DNA of 64,000 nt from Niveispirillum irakense DSM 11586 (GCF_000429645.1 NZ_KE386933.1:631711-695710), one strand, 5' to 3'; shown: positions 43,988-53,160, counted from the stretch's first letter. Translations and numbers: made by a program. The notes: generated by a model from the letters alone, not told the origin.

Positions 43988-45715
43988 ATGGTCAGTCCTA
44001 CCCCCTCTTTTCATGCGCTGCCCTCCCGGCTGGCGGACTTTACGACCGTACCCGAGGCCATTTCCTACGCGGCGCAGGGTGAGACGGGCCTGAATTTCTA
44101 TTCCGGCAAGGGTGAATTGCTGGAGGCATTGCCTTACCGCGACATGAAGGCCCAGGCGGAGGCTCTGGCGCGCCGCATGCTGGCCAGCGGTCTGGTCAGG
44201 GGGGACCGTGTTGCCATCATCGCGGAGAGCGATGGCGATTTCATGCGGGCCTTCGCCGCCTGCCAGTTTGCCGGGCTGGTTCCCGCACCGCTGCCGCTGC
44301 CGGCGGCCTTCGGGGGCAAGGACGCTTATATCGACCATATCCGCCGCATGATGCAGGGCGCTTCTGCCGCTGCCGCCCTGTCGCCGGCCAATCTGGCTGA
44401 CTGGGTCGCCGCCGCCGCCGATGGGCTGGGCATGAAGGCGGTGGGAACGCTGGCCGTGTTCGACGGTGTGGATGGCAGCGGCATCGAATTGCCCACCATC
44501 GGCCCCGATGATCTTTGCTATCTGCAATTTTCCAGCGGCAGCACCCGCTTCCCCCTCGGCGTGGCGGTAACCCAGCGGGCGCTGATGGCCAATGCGCATG
44601 CCATCACGGCCCATGGGCTGAAAATCACCAAGGATGACCGCTGTGTCTCCTGGCTGCCGCTCTACCATGATATGGGGCTGGTCGGCTTCCTGCTGACCCC
44701 GATGGTTTGTCAGGTTTCGATCGATTATCTCCCGACCCGTGAATTTGCCCGCCGCCCGCTGCTGTGGCTGAGCCTGATCACGCGCAACCGTGGCACGCTC
44801 TCCTACAGCCCGTCCTTCGGGTATGAGCTTGCTGCCCGCCGTGCGGAGACGGCGTCCACCGAAGGGCTGGACCTGTCGACCTGGCGCGGTGCCGGCATTG
44901 GCGGTGATATGGTCCGCCCCCGCGTCATGCGCAAATTCGCTGAAACCTTCGCCAACCGTGGCTTTAAGGCGCAAGCCTTCGTGCCCTCCTATGGCATGGC
45001 GGAAGCGTCGCTGGCCCTGTCTTTCGCGCCGCTGGACACCGGTGTCGTGACCGATCTGGTTGATCTGGACCGGCTGGAGAATGAGGGTGTGGCTGTGCCG
45101 CCGGATGCGGACACCCAGCGCTCACGCGAATTTGTGCTGAATGGACCGGTCCTGCCGCTGCATGAGCTGGAAATCCGTGACCCGGATGGCCGTATCCTGC
45201 CGGAAAAGCGCGTGGGCCGGGTCTTTACCCGGGGCCCGTCCCTGATGCGGGAATATCTGGATCGGCCAGAGGAAACGGCGGCCGTTCTGTCCCCCGAGGG
45301 CTGGCTGGATACAGGCGATCTCGGCTATCTCTGCGACGGGCAGATCGTCATCACCGGTCGGGCCAAGGATCTGATTCTGGTAAATGGCCGCAATATCTGG
45401 CCGCAGGATCTGGAATGGTCGGCTGAACATGCGGTGGAGTCGCTGCGCAGCGGCGATGTGGTGGCCTTCTCCGTGGACAAGGATGCCGGCGAGGATGTGA
45501 CGGTGCTGGTGCAGTGCCGTGCCACCCAGCCTGACGCGCGCGAGGCCCTGATGGCGGCTGTCAGCGGTGTGCTGCGTTCGGCCCATGGGGTGGAAGTGAC
45601 GGTGGTGCTGGTGCCGCCGCATTCCTTGCCGCAGACCTCTTCCGGCAAGCTCAGCCGGTCGCGGGCCAAGCAGATGTATGTGCAAGGTGCCTTCAGCGCC
45701 AAGGCATCGGGCTGA
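43988..45715 (+). CDS. acps: Acyl-ACP synthetase of the sphingolipid pathway (fatty-acyl-AMP ligase family)
   Basis: 575 residues. The adenylate-forming motifs are clear: the phosphate loop YLQFSSGSTRFPLG, YGMAE, TGDLGYL, RAKDLILVNGRNIWPQDLE and the catalytic lysine in SSGKLSR. The FAAL-type core with FTTVPEAISYAAQ at the start suggests it charges a fatty acid as acyl-AMP onto a carrier protein. In Caulobacter the homologous enzyme charges the dedicated ACP that feeds serine palmitoyltransferase. cerR follows after two bases, and acp and spt lie downstream. Confidence 0.9.
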   Translation: MVSPTPSFHALPSRLADFTTVPEAISYAAQGETGLNFYSGKGELLEALPYRDMKAQAEALARRMLASGLVRGDRVAIIAESDGDFMRAFAACQFAGLVPAPLPLPAAFGGKDAYIDHIRRMMQGASAAAALSPANLADWVAAAADGLGMKAVGTLAVFDGVDGSGIELPTIGPDDLCYLQFSSGSTRFPLGVAVTQRALMANAHAITAHGLKITKDDRCVSWLPLYHDMGLVGFLLTPMVCQVSIDYLPTREFARRPLLWLSLITRNRGTLSYSPSFGYELAARRAETASTEGLDLSTWRGAGIGGDMVRPRVMRKFAETFANRGFKAQAFVPSYGMAEASLALSFAPLDTGVVTDLVDLDRLENEGVAVPPDADTQRSREFVLNGPVLPLHELEIRDPDGRILPEKRVGRVFTRGPSLMREYLDRPEETAAVLSPEGWLDTGDLGYLCDGQIVITGRAKDLILVNGRNIWPQDLEWSAEHAVESLRSGDVVAFSVDKDAGEDVTVLVQCRATQPDAREALMAAVSGVLRSAHGVEVTVVLVPPHSLPQTSSGKLSRSRAKQMYVQGAFSAKASG

Positions 45716-45717
45716 TC

Positions 45718-46671
45718 ATGAAGCCGGTGGCTCCGCTGGCGGCTGTCACCGGTGCCACCGGCTTTCTGGGGCGTCATCTGGTGGCGGCCCTGGCAAGGGC
45801 CGGATTCCGGGTCCGGCTGCTGGTACGGCAGGACCCCACCCACCCATTGCTGGCAGGCATCCATCCCGAACTGGTGATGGGTGATCTGGGCAGTGATGCC
45901 GCCCTGGGCCGGCTGGTGCGCGGGGCCGATGTCGTGATCCACGCTGCCGGTCTGATCAAGGCCCGTAACCGCGATCATTTCTTTGCTGTGAATGAGGGTG
46001 GTTCCGCCCGGCTGGGGCGGGCCATCGCTGCCGGCGCGCCGGGCGCCCGTTTGGTGATCGTCTCTTCCCAGGCGGCGCGGGAGCCTCAGCTTTCCGATTA
46101 TGCGGCCTCCAAACGGGCAGGGGAGGGGGCGGCGATTGGCGCCGCCGGTACCGCGGATTGGGTCATTGTGCGTCCACCGGCCATCTACGGCCCGTGGGAC
46201 CGGGAGACACTGGCCTTGTTCAAAGCCCTGAAGGGGCCGCTCGTGCCGGTGCTGGGCGGGCCGAAAACCCGGATTGCCATGGTCCATGCAGTTGATGCCG
46301 CCGAGGCGGTTGCAGCCCTGGCCCGGCCCGGTGGGCCACCCGGCGAAACCTTTGCCCTGAGCGACGGCGTTACCGGTTATGGGTGGGGCATGATTCTCGA
46401 TAGTGCCGCCCAGGCCATGGGGCGGTCCCCCCCGCGCGTGGCCATCCCGCATTCGCTTCTGCGTGCGGTGGGGCGGATCGGGACTCTGCGGGCCGCCCTG
46501 ACCGGCCGGCCGCAGATGTTGACGGTTGGAAAAGTGCGGGAAATCAGCCATCCCGATTGGTCTGTCCCCGCCGCCGATTTGCCCCCGCCTGATGTCTGGC
46601 AGCCGCGCATTCCCTTAGCGGAAGGCTTCGCCGAGACCGTTTCCTGGTACCGCGCACATGGCTGGCTGTAG
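45718..46671 (+). CDS. cerR: SDR-family reductase of sphingolipid synthesis (CerR-like)
   Basis: 317 residues. The NAD(P)-binding TGATGFLG is at 11-18, the active-site pattern SSQ...YAASK is present (about 117-126), and the fold is that of an extended SDR/epimerase. CerR homologues reduce the ketone in the sphingoid moiety during bacterial ceramide synthesis. It starts two bases after acps. A generic NAD-dependent epimerase is the alternative, but the operon makes CerR likely. Confidence 0.85.
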   Translation: MKPVAPLAAVTGATGFLGRHLVAALARAGFRVRLLVRQDPTHPLLAGIHPELVMGDLGSDAALGRLVRGADVVIHAAGLIKARNRDHFFAVNEGGSARLGRAIAAGAPGARLVIVSSQAAREPQLSDYAASKRAGEGAAIGAAGTADWVIVRPPAIYGPWDRETLALFKALKGPLVPVLGGPKTRIAMVHAVDAAEAVAALARPGGPPGETFALSDGVTGYGWGMILDSAAQAMGRSPPRVAIPHSLLRAVGRIGTLRAALTGRPQMLTVGKVREISHPDWSVPAADLPPPDVWQPRIPLAEGFAETVSWYRAHGWL

Positions 46672-46906
46672 TTTTGTGTATGGAACAGATCAGCAATCTG
46701 TTGCGTAATTACCAGTCGCTGTGTCATCTGTCACAGAGCGTGGTGGCGGAACGTGCTTTGTTCTTGCATCCGCGAGCGTTGCATTTACCTTACCAAATCG
46801 TGACGCTTTTCTACGACCCAGGTCGGGGGGCACCTTCCTGGTTCGTTTTTCGTGAACAGCAATGGGCGGCCGGTGGCCGTCTCGAGTGATACCCTGGGGC
46901 GACTTA
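46672..46906. other. 235-base spacer before acp
   Basis: A gap, less GC-rich than its neighbours, lies between cerR and acp. It probably holds a promoter for acp-spt. A 71-codon open frame at 46674-46889 has no recognisable protein features or ribosome site. Confidence 0.4.
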
Positions 46907-47158
46907 ATGACTGCTGAGCTTGACGAGATTGTTGACGAAATAATCTCCGCCCTCGGGCCTACCGTTCAAACGCCAGTCACCATCACGACGGACACCAATA
47001 TCACGCGCGACCTCGGCCTGGATTCCCTGGCCGTGATGGATTTCGTGATGGTGCTCGAAGACAAGTTCGACGTCTCGATTCCGCTGGAGCGGATTGCCGA
47101 GGTCGAAACGATAGGCGATCTGGCTAGGACCATTCAGGATCTCCGGGGGCGCGCCTGA
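46907..47158 (+). CDS. acp: Acyl carrier protein dedicated to sphingolipid synthesis
   Basis: 83 residues from the ATG at 46907. It is a small acidic helical protein with the phosphopantetheine attachment serine in LGLDSLAVMDF (Ser40). It ends three bases before the spt start. In bacteria that use an ACP-linked acyl donor for serine palmitoyltransferase, the carrier is encoded beside it, as here. It lies apart from any fab genes, which argues against a housekeeping role. Confidence 0.93.
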   Translation: MTAELDEIVDEIISALGPTVQTPVTITTDTNITRDLGLDSLAVMDFVMVLEDKFDVSIPLERIAEVETIGDLARTIQDLRGRA

Positions 47159-47161
47159 GTC

Positions 47162-48382
47162 ATGACCATCCTTGCCAAATTCACGCAGCTTCGTGAATCG
47201 TACCAGAAGATGGCGGCCATTGGCCGCGATCCTTTCAGCGTCCGATTCGACGGCATTCTTTCCCCGACCGAGGGGATGTTGAATGGTCGCCGGACCATTC
47301 TGCTGGGCACCAACAATTATCTGGGCCTGACCTTCGACCAGAGCTGCATCGACAAGGGCGTCGAAGCACTGGTGGAACAGGGAACGGGCACCACGGGTTC
47401 CCGCATCGCCAATGGCTCCTACGGTGGGCATGGCGATCTGGAACGCGATCTGGCGGATTTCTATGGCCGTCAGCATTGCATGGTGTTCACCACCGGCTAT
47501 CAGGCCAATCTGGGCATCATCTCCACCCTGGTGGGCAAGGATGATATCCTGGTCATCGACGGTGACAGCCACGCCAGCATCTATGATGCGGCGAAGATGA
47601 CCGCTGGTCAGGTTGTGCGCTTCCGCCATAACGACCCGGACGATCTCTATAAGCGTCTGCGTCGCCTGTCCGACCATCCCGGCAACAAGCTGGTGGTTGT
47701 CGAAGGCATCTATTCCATGCTGGGCGACACCGCCCCCTTGCGCGAATTTGCGCAGGTGAAGCGGGAAACCGGTGCCTTCCTGCTGGTCGATGAAGCCCAT
47801 TCCATGGGTGTTCTGGGTCAGACCGGGCGCGGCCTGGCGCAGGAGGTGGGTGTTGAGGCGGATGTCGATTTCATCGTCGGCACCTTCTCCAAGAGCCTGG
47901 GCGCCGTTGGCGGCTTCTGTGTCTCCGACCTGCCGGATTTTGATATCCTGCGCGTTGCCTGCCGGCCCTATATGTTCACGGCATCGCTGCCGCCGTCGGT
48001 CATCGCCACCTCCATCCAGGCGCTGAAGCGCATGCGGGAGGAGCCGGGCCTGCGCCTGCGCCTGAATGCGAACTCCCATCGTCTGTATGAGGGGCTGCGC
48101 AATCTGGGCTTCCAGGTTGGGCCGGAAGCAAACCCGATCGTGGCTGTTGCCCTGCCGACGAAGGAACTGGCGATCACCTTCTGGAATGCCCTTCTGGAAG
48201 CCGGCCTCTATCTCAACCTGGCCCTGCCGCCGGCAACGCCGAACAGCCTGGCCCTGCTGCGGTCCAGCGTCAGCGCTGCCCACACGCCGCAGCAGATTGA
48301 CACCGCGATCCAACTGTTTGCCCAGGTTGGCCGTGAATTGGGGGTTCTGCCGGACCCTGCCATCGTGCAGGCGGCGGAATAA
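47162..48382 (+). CDS. spt: Serine palmitoyltransferase
   Basis: 406 residues, an alpha-oxoamine synthase. Key residues are the His in DGDSHASIYDAA (137) over the PLP ring, DEAHSMGVLG (210-219) and the PLP lysine in GTFSKSLGAVGG (Lys244). It condenses serine with an acyl-thioester to 3-ketosphinganine, the first committed sphingolipid step. Adjacent acp and acps show that the acyl group comes from ACP. KBL/HemA-type enzymes are related, but the context settles on Spt. A strong terminator follows. Confidence 0.94.
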   Translation: MTILAKFTQLRESYQKMAAIGRDPFSVRFDGILSPTEGMLNGRRTILLGTNNYLGLTFDQSCIDKGVEALVEQGTGTTGSRIANGSYGGHGDLERDLADFYGRQHCMVFTTGYQANLGIISTLVGKDDILVIDGDSHASIYDAAKMTAGQVVRFRHNDPDDLYKRLRRLSDHPGNKLVVVEGIYSMLGDTAPLREFAQVKRETGAFLLVDEAHSMGVLGQTGRGLAQEVGVEADVDFIVGTFSKSLGAVGGFCVSDLPDFDILRVACRPYMFTASLPPSVIATSIQALKRMREEPGLRLRLNANSHRLYEGLRNLGFQVGPEANPIVAVALPTKELAITFWNALLEAGLYLNLALPPATPNSLALLRSSVSAAHTPQQIDTAIQLFAQVGRELGVLPDPAIVQAAE

Positions 48383-48405
48383 GGTTTCTCCGTTTCAGGA
48401 TCAAG

Positions 48406-48440
48406 AAAAGCCCCCGCGCCGAGAGGTTCGGGGGCTTTTT
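48406..48440. terminator. Bidirectional intrinsic terminator between spt and the methyltransferase gene
   Basis: AAAAGCCCCCG (48406-48416) pairs with CGGGGGCTTTTT (48429-48440). It separates the plus-strand spt operon from the minus-strand methyltransferase end, which reaches 48439. Confidence 0.92.
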
Positions 48441-49044
48441 ATGTCGTCAGACGCCAGATGGCGGCGAGCCAGCCTTGGTCCCGGCGGGGTGCTGCCAGCG
48501 GCCGCCGCCATTGCGTAACGGGTGCAAAACCCGCATCGCGCATCAGCCGGGTGAGGCTTTGGGGACGGCGCAGGGCGACATGGCGCCCGTCCGGCAATTC
48601 CCCTTCACTGTTATCCCCTGTGGGATCACAGCTATAAAAAAGGCCGCCGGCAACCAGCCATTCCCGTACCTGCTTCAGCAGGCCCGGCAGCGCCGGGCTG
48701 GGCAGGTGGAACAGCAGGTGATGGGCATAAAGCGCATCATAGCGCCGCCCCTGCCAGGGTGGGGGTGCTGGTGACAGCAAATCATGCTGATGGACGGTCT
48801 GGCCCGTGCGGCTGGCGGCGATGGCAACCAGGGCCGGGGCACCTTCTACCCCTTCCACCCGCGCGCCTGCTGCGGCCAGCGCCGTCAGGTCACGGCCATT
48901 GCCGCAGCCAAGCTCAAGGATGCCTGGATCAGGGACGGGAAGGGCGGCCATCAGACGGGTGATGGCATCGTGTGTGTCATGATCGGCCAAGGCCGTGTCG
49001 TAATGGGCGGCATGGTGCTGGTAATGATCCAGCGTCCGGTTCAC
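48439..49044 (-). CDS. SAM-dependent class I methyltransferase
   Basis: 201 residues from a GTG that overlaps the upstream nucleotidyltransferase stop (GTGA). The SAM site ILELGCGNGRDLTAL lies near residues 40-54, with an acidic residue at the end of the second strand (VEGVEGAP). The substrate is unknown. It is the last gene of the minus-strand headgroup operon (CDP-alcohol transferase, kinase, nucleotidyltransferase, methyltransferase), so a lipid-headgroup substrate is worth testing. Confidence 0.8.
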   Translation of the reverse strand: MNRTLDHYQHHAAHYDTALADHDTHDAITRLMAALPVPDPGILELGCGNGRDLTALAAAGARVEGVEGAPALVAIAASRTGQTVHQHDLLSPAPPPWQGRRYDALYAHHLLFHLPSPALPGLLKQVREWLVAGGLFYSCDPTGDNSEGELPDGRHVALRRPQSLTRLMRDAGFAPVTQWRRPLAAPRRDQGWLAAIWRLTT

Positions 49045-49967
49045 CGTACGGCCCCCTGACGGCGTAACCGCGACAGGATGAAGGGCGCGGACAGGATGGG
49101 ATGGCGCCGCTGCCAGGGTGTCAGTTCCACCCGCACGCCGGAATGGCGCTCGATCTTCCACAGGATGTAATCGACGCCATCTTTGAAGGTGAAGGCGGCC
49201 TTGGACAGGCGGGCGAGGTTCAGCACTTTGCCCAGCCGCCGCCGCAGACCCCAGCCGAAGCGGCCGGCGGCCCGCTGCTGCCCGGTCAGGATGGGGCGCA
49301 GAAGGTCACCGTCCGACGGCCCCTCCGCAATGCCCGCCGCTTTCCACCCCGGTAACAGCAGGGCGCGGTATCGGGCTTCGGCATGGCTGACCAGGCTGGC
49401 GCCGCGTTCCCCCTTCTCCACCCGCAATTCCGCGCCATAGGTGGCCCGGAACAGGGTTTCCCAATAGGCCGGTGCGCTGGCCGTTTCCGGCCCCAGCAAG
49501 GCGGCCCAGCGGGCGGCGGTGGTGACAGCAGCGGCCAGCGTATCCGTCACCATCTGCCGCGCCATCGCATCGCGCGCATGGGGCAACATGACCGGCTGGG
49601 CAAAGCGAGCCCAAAGCGTGGTGTCCAGGCTACCCGGTCGCATGGCCCGGATAAACTGGTCTGTGCGGATGATCGCCACTTTGGCCCGCAATATATGGCC
49701 CTGCCAGGGCAGTTCCCAATATTCCACCGTGGGCGGCAGGATACGGGTGGCGAGCGCCAGGGGGCGCGACTGATGCCAATCCACCAGCCGGTCGACCAGC
49801 ACATAGAAATCCAGGACCCCCTCCACCGACCCGCTGCGCAGGTTGGACCCGTAAAACAGGATTGCCGCCACGTTGGGCCCGCCATGGGCGGCCAGCGCCC
49901 CAGCCATGGCCATGGCCGGGGCGGGCGGTTCCTCCTGTAATTCACGGGCGATGAGTTGCTGGGGCAT
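49041..49967 (-). CDS. Tam41-like nucleotidyltransferase, candidate ceramide-phosphate cytidylyltransferase
   Basis: 308 residues. It opens with ILFYGSNLRSGSVEGVLDFY (about 37-55), a glycine-serine nucleotidyltransferase loop followed by an acidic residue (Asp53) and LVD (Asp59). Tam41 and related proteins make CDP-diacylglycerol from CTP and phosphatidic acid and share this arrangement. It lies between the lipid kinase and the methyltransferase genes. The start is 12 bases after the kinase stop. Which lipid it uses is inference; CpgA-like genes of the Caulobacter locus should be compared. Confidence 0.6.
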   Translation of the reverse strand: MPQQLIARELQEEPPAPAMAMAGALAAHGGPNVAAILFYGSNLRSGSVEGVLDFYVLVDRLVDWHQSRPLALATRILPPTVEYWELPWQGHILRAKVAIIRTDQFIRAMRPGSLDTTLWARFAQPVMLPHARDAMARQMVTDTLAAAVTTAARWAALLGPETASAPAYWETLFRATYGAELRVEKGERGASLVSHAEARYRALLLPGWKAAGIAEGPSDGDLLRPILTGQQRAAGRFGWGLRRRLGKVLNLARLSKAAFTFKDGVDYILWKIERHSGVRVELTPWQRRHPILSAPFILSRLRRQGAVR

Positions 49968-49979
49968 TGGCCTTGCGCG

Positions 49980-50933
49980 TCAGGGGATGATGAAATCGAT
50001 ATGGTCGGCGCTGGAAAGCTGGATACGCCCGCCGGGATAGGTTTCCCCATCCATGATGAAGGGGCCGGGCAAGACCATGTCAATCCGATCTGCCCCGCCG
50101 CTGCGATAGGCACCGCTTTCCAGCATCCAGGGCGATGGGTTGCCTTTGGCCAGCCGGGGCAGGGCGCGCATCAGTGATGGCGGCGCGGCCGCTACATCCA
50201 GATAACGCAACCGGGCATCCCCATGGTTCCAGAAGGGCCATAAACCGAGGATCAGCCGGTGCAAGGTTGTGGACAGGAACAGGAAACGGTTGCCGCTCGG
50301 TGCGCGCTCTCCATCGGCGCTGAGGCTGATGGACTCCCCCGCCAGCCAGCCATGGGCATCGCGACCGATCAGCGCCCCGCCCAGCACCCCGGCCATGGCC
50401 AGCGCTACCGCGGCCCCCTGGGTGAAGCCGGCATTGTGAATGCGGGCATTGGCCAGTTCCGTCCCGCGAGTAAAAGCGCCAGCCCCCATGAACATGCCCC
50501 GCACGGTGCCATGTTCCCCATCCGGCCAGGAAATGGTCAGCACGGGTCGGCGCTGGCTGCCCTGATCCAGGCGGCCGCTTTGCGCGGCATCGATCAACCG
50601 GCGCAAGCCTTTCAGCCCATGGCCAGGGGTGCCGACGTCGGCGGCGATCAGGTTGGTCTTGCCAGCGGCCAGGATGGCCATGCGCGGGGGCTTGTCGCCA
50701 AAGGCGCCCGGCATGGCGGTCAGCACGTCGCGGACGGTACCGTCGCCCCCATCCACGCACAGCACATCCACCCCTTCACGGGCGAAATCGCTCAAGGTTT
50801 CGGCCAGCTCGGCGCGGGTGGCCGGTTCGGCGAAATAAAAGCCCAGCAGGGCTGCCGCCTGCTCGCGCGCATCGCCCCCGCCGCGCTTGTTGCGTTGGCT
50901 GCGCGGATTTCGGATCAAACCCAGACGAGACAT
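49980..50933 (-). CDS. cpgB: Diacylglycerol-kinase-fold lipid kinase, candidate ceramide kinase (CpgB-like)
   Basis: 317 residues from the ATG at 50933. The N-terminus MSRLGLIRNPRSQRNKRGG and GGDGTVRDVL (62-71) are the nucleotide-binding motifs of the DAGK catalytic domain. The C-terminal beta-sandwich ends PGGRIQLSSADHIDF, typical of YegS/BmrU-type kinases. Caulobacter CpgB in the sphingolipid locus phosphorylates ceramide; the same setting suggests that function here. A YegS-type kinase with another lipid is the alternative. The CDP-alcohol transferase gene ends 22 bases upstream. Confidence 0.8.
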   Translation of the reverse strand: MSRLGLIRNPRSQRNKRGGGDAREQAAALLGFYFAEPATRAELAETLSDFAREGVDVLCVDGGDGTVRDVLTAMPGAFGDKPPRMAILAAGKTNLIAADVGTPGHGLKGLRRLIDAAQSGRLDQGSQRRPVLTISWPDGEHGTVRGMFMGAGAFTRGTELANARIHNAGFTQGAAVALAMAGVLGGALIGRDAHGWLAGESISLSADGERAPSGNRFLFLSTTLHRLILGLWPFWNHGDARLRYLDVAAAPPSLMRALPRLAKGNPSPWMLESGAYRSGGADRIDMVLPGPFIMDGETYPGGRIQLSSADHIDFIIP

Positions 50934-50955
50934 GGGAAAAGCCGCTGCCCCCGCC

Positions 50956-52131
50956 TCAAGCCGACAGGTAGGAACGGATCGGCCCATTGGCCTGCGCGCG
51001 TTCCGCCTGGATGATCTGGGCCATATGGACCAGGAAGCACAGCACGATCCAGATCGCCACCAGCAACATGCCGATATCCGGCCGGCCCAGCAGGGTGGCA
51101 ATGGTCAGGACCACCAGATTGGGGTTGCGCCGGGCGGTGATGAGCCGGAAGAAACTGTCGAACGGCCGCCAGGTGTGCATGTCGATCTTGAAACGGCTGA
51201 GGAAGTAGCCTTCCTGCAGGCGCTGAGAGACATAGCCGGCCCAGATCACCGCCAGAACCCAGCCCTCGCCACCCGGCATGGTGAAGCCGGCCACGCTCAA
51301 CCCGGCCAGCCACGCCCACCACCAGAAGGGCGGATGCACCAGATCAATCCCATGATCAAAGATATTGCCCCATTTGCTGGAGGTCAGGGTGACACGCGCC
51401 AGCTTGCCATCCACCGTATCCAGGAAGGTCATGACCCAGGCAGCGGCCAATCCAGGCAGATACTGGCCCTGGGCGAACAGATAGAGCGCCAGCAGCATCA
51501 GGATGGCACCGATGCTGGTCACCATATTAGGGCTGAGGCCGATCAACGAACACCATTTGGTGACGTGCCGGGCCGGCAGGGGCCAGACATATTTGGTGAT
51601 GATGTCGGTCACGCCCTTATAGCTGCCGGCAAACATCCGCTTTTCGATCGCCGGCAATGCTTCCCGCGTCAGGCGCAGCAGGAATGGATTCTCCCGCTTG
51701 CGAAGCTGGTGATTATAGGTGGAGGACAGGTCCCCCGGCCCGATCACCCGCAGCCGCGCCGACAGGTCGGCCGGCACCACGCGGGATTCGGAGAGCATGG
51801 TGGCAGTGGCCACGGTGTCGGCGGCTTCGCAATGAGCGGCCACCGGCTCCCCGCTGGCGGGATCGATCAGGATCGTGTCCGGCGCCTGGATCAGGTCGCG
51901 CACCAGCACCTCGTCAAAGACGAAATCGGTGCGCAGCAGGATATGCGCGCTACCTTTGGCATCACCATCCCAGGCCCGCACCTCTGGCACGCCGTTGCGG
52001 ACCAGTTCACGCCGCAGACGCTCTGCCGAACTCATCCCCCACAAGCGCACGGGATTGGCGCCGATGGTGGCCCCCAGGAGGGGTTGGGTGGAGGGCTTGG
52101 CGGCGGCGGCCGGCTTATCGGATGCGGTCAC
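50956..52131 (-). CDS. CDP-alcohol phosphatidyltransferase with N-terminal extension (headgroup transferase)
   Basis: 391 residues from the GTG at 52131. The CDP-alcohol phosphotransferase motif is complete: Asp238-x2-DG-x2-AR, then Gly255, Asp259 and Asp263. It sits in a C-terminal domain (about 165-391) with about six membrane segments. Residues about 15-150 form a soluble domain with RTDFVFDEVLVRDLI that resembles part of a nucleotidyltransferase; its catalytic loop is not obvious. It would join a CMP-activated partner to an alcohol or phosphate at the membrane. It is the first gene of the minus-strand headgroup operon. Confidence 0.8.
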   Translation of the reverse strand: MTASDKPAAAAKPSTQPLLGATIGANPVRLWGMSSAERLRRELVRNGVPEVRAWDGDAKGSAHILLRTDFVFDEVLVRDLIQAPDTILIDPASGEPVAAHCEAADTVATATMLSESRVVPADLSARLRVIGPGDLSSTYNHQLRKRENPFLLRLTREALPAIEKRMFAGSYKGVTDIITKYVWPLPARHVTKWCSLIGLSPNMVTSIGAILMLLALYLFAQGQYLPGLAAAWVMTFLDTVDGKLARVTLTSSKWGNIFDHGIDLVHPPFWWWAWLAGLSVAGFTMPGGEGWVLAVIWAGYVSQRLQEGYFLSRFKIDMHTWRPFDSFFRLITARRNPNLVVLTIATLLGRPDIGMLLVAIWIVLCFLVHMAQIIQAERAQANGPIRSYLSA

Positions 52132-52227
52132 GGGGCGGATACCTGGCAGGCGGAAAAGAAGATGCGCGTCTTCATACAGGCTGACAGGCCCTTTGCCTAT
52201 GGGCAGCGCACAGCGTAGGCTGCGGCA

Positions 52228-53160
52228 ATGCAACGTTTCCGCTTTGCCCACCTGTCCGACCCGCATCTGCCGCTGGAGCCTGACCGGCTTCGCGGGCGGG
52301 GTCTGCTGTCCAAGCAGCTTTTGAGCTACCTGTCCTGGCGGCGCAAAAGAAGGCATCACCACCGCCCGGATGTGCTGGCAGCGCTGGTGGCCGATATCCA
52401 TGCCCATGCCCCCGACCATGTCGCGGTGACTGGTGATATCGCCAATATCTCCCTGCCCGGTGAGTTCACCCGCGGACGGGAATGGCTGGAAAGCGTCGGT
52501 CTGCCAGGGCAGGTCAGCTATATTCCGGGCAATCATGACGCGATGGTCACGGTGCCGTTCGGTCAGGGGCTTGGCTTGTGGCGGGACTATATGGAAGGCG
52601 ATGTGGTCGCCGCTCCCGGCTCCAGCCTGCCCGACGGGCTTTTCCCCTATGTCCGTCGGCGGGGGCCGGTCGCTTTTATCGGTTTGAATTCCGGCCTGCC
52701 GACCCTGCCGCTGCTGGCGACCGGCCGGCTGGGCACGGCGCAGGTGGAAGCACTGGGGGATATTCTGTCCGACCTGGGGCGGCAGGGACTGTTTCGCGTC
52801 GTCATGGTGCATCATCCCGTGGCGGATGGTGTGGTCAAACCCCGTAAGGGTCTGACTGATCGGGCGCGCCTGCGGGCGGTTCTCGCCCGCCATGGGGCGG
52901 AGATGCTGCTGCATGGCCATGCGCACCGGGCCAGCCTTTCCACCATTGCCGGTCCATCCGGCATCATTCCCTGCCTCACCGTGCCCTCGGCTTCCTGTGG
53001 CGGGCTTGGCAAGGATGAGGCGGCGAAATGGAACCTCGTCACGGTGATGCGGGAAGCAGACGGCTGGCGGGTCCAGGTGGACATACGTGGCTATGATAGG
53101 CGGGAAGGTATCATCCCCACGGGTGGTTACACATTGTTAGTGCCGTTTCCGACCGTTTAA
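52228..53160 (+). CDS. Metallophosphoesterase (calcineurin-like)
   Basis: 310 residues. The five metal-binding motifs are present in order: SDPH (Asp11, His13), TGDI, GNHD, a VHH pair and GHAH. An N-terminal arginine/histidine-rich loop (RRKRRHHHR) is unusual. The fold hydrolyses phosphomonoesters, diesters or pyrophosphates. It is divergent from the CDP-alcohol transferase and lies just before hit-lptFG. It could dephosphorylate a sphingolipid intermediate, but nothing in the sequence fixes this. Confidence 0.85.
   Translation: MQRFRFAHLSDPHLPLEPDRLRGRGLLSKQLLSYLSWRRKRRHHHRPDVLAALVADIHAHAPDHVAVTGDIANISLPGEFTRGREWLESVGLPGQVSYIPGNHDAMVTVPFGQGLGLWRDYMEGDVVAAPGSSLPDGLFPYVRRRGPVAFIGLNSGLPTLPLLATGRLGTAQVEALGDILSDLGRQGLFRVVMVHHPVADGVVKPRKGLTDRARLRAVLARHGAEMLLHGHAHRASLSTIAGPSGIIPCLTVPSASCGGLGKDEAAKWNLVTVMREADGWRVQVDIRGYDRREGIIPTGGYTLLVPFPTV

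Noticed and set aside
46674-46889. 71-codon frame between cerR and acp
   Set aside because: No ribosome site, no recognisable pattern, and it ends over the acp upstream region.
52134-52926. Upstream extension of the CDP-alcohol transferase frame
   Set aside because: It lies opposite the metallophosphoesterase gene; the GTG at 52131 gives a start that does not overlap it.
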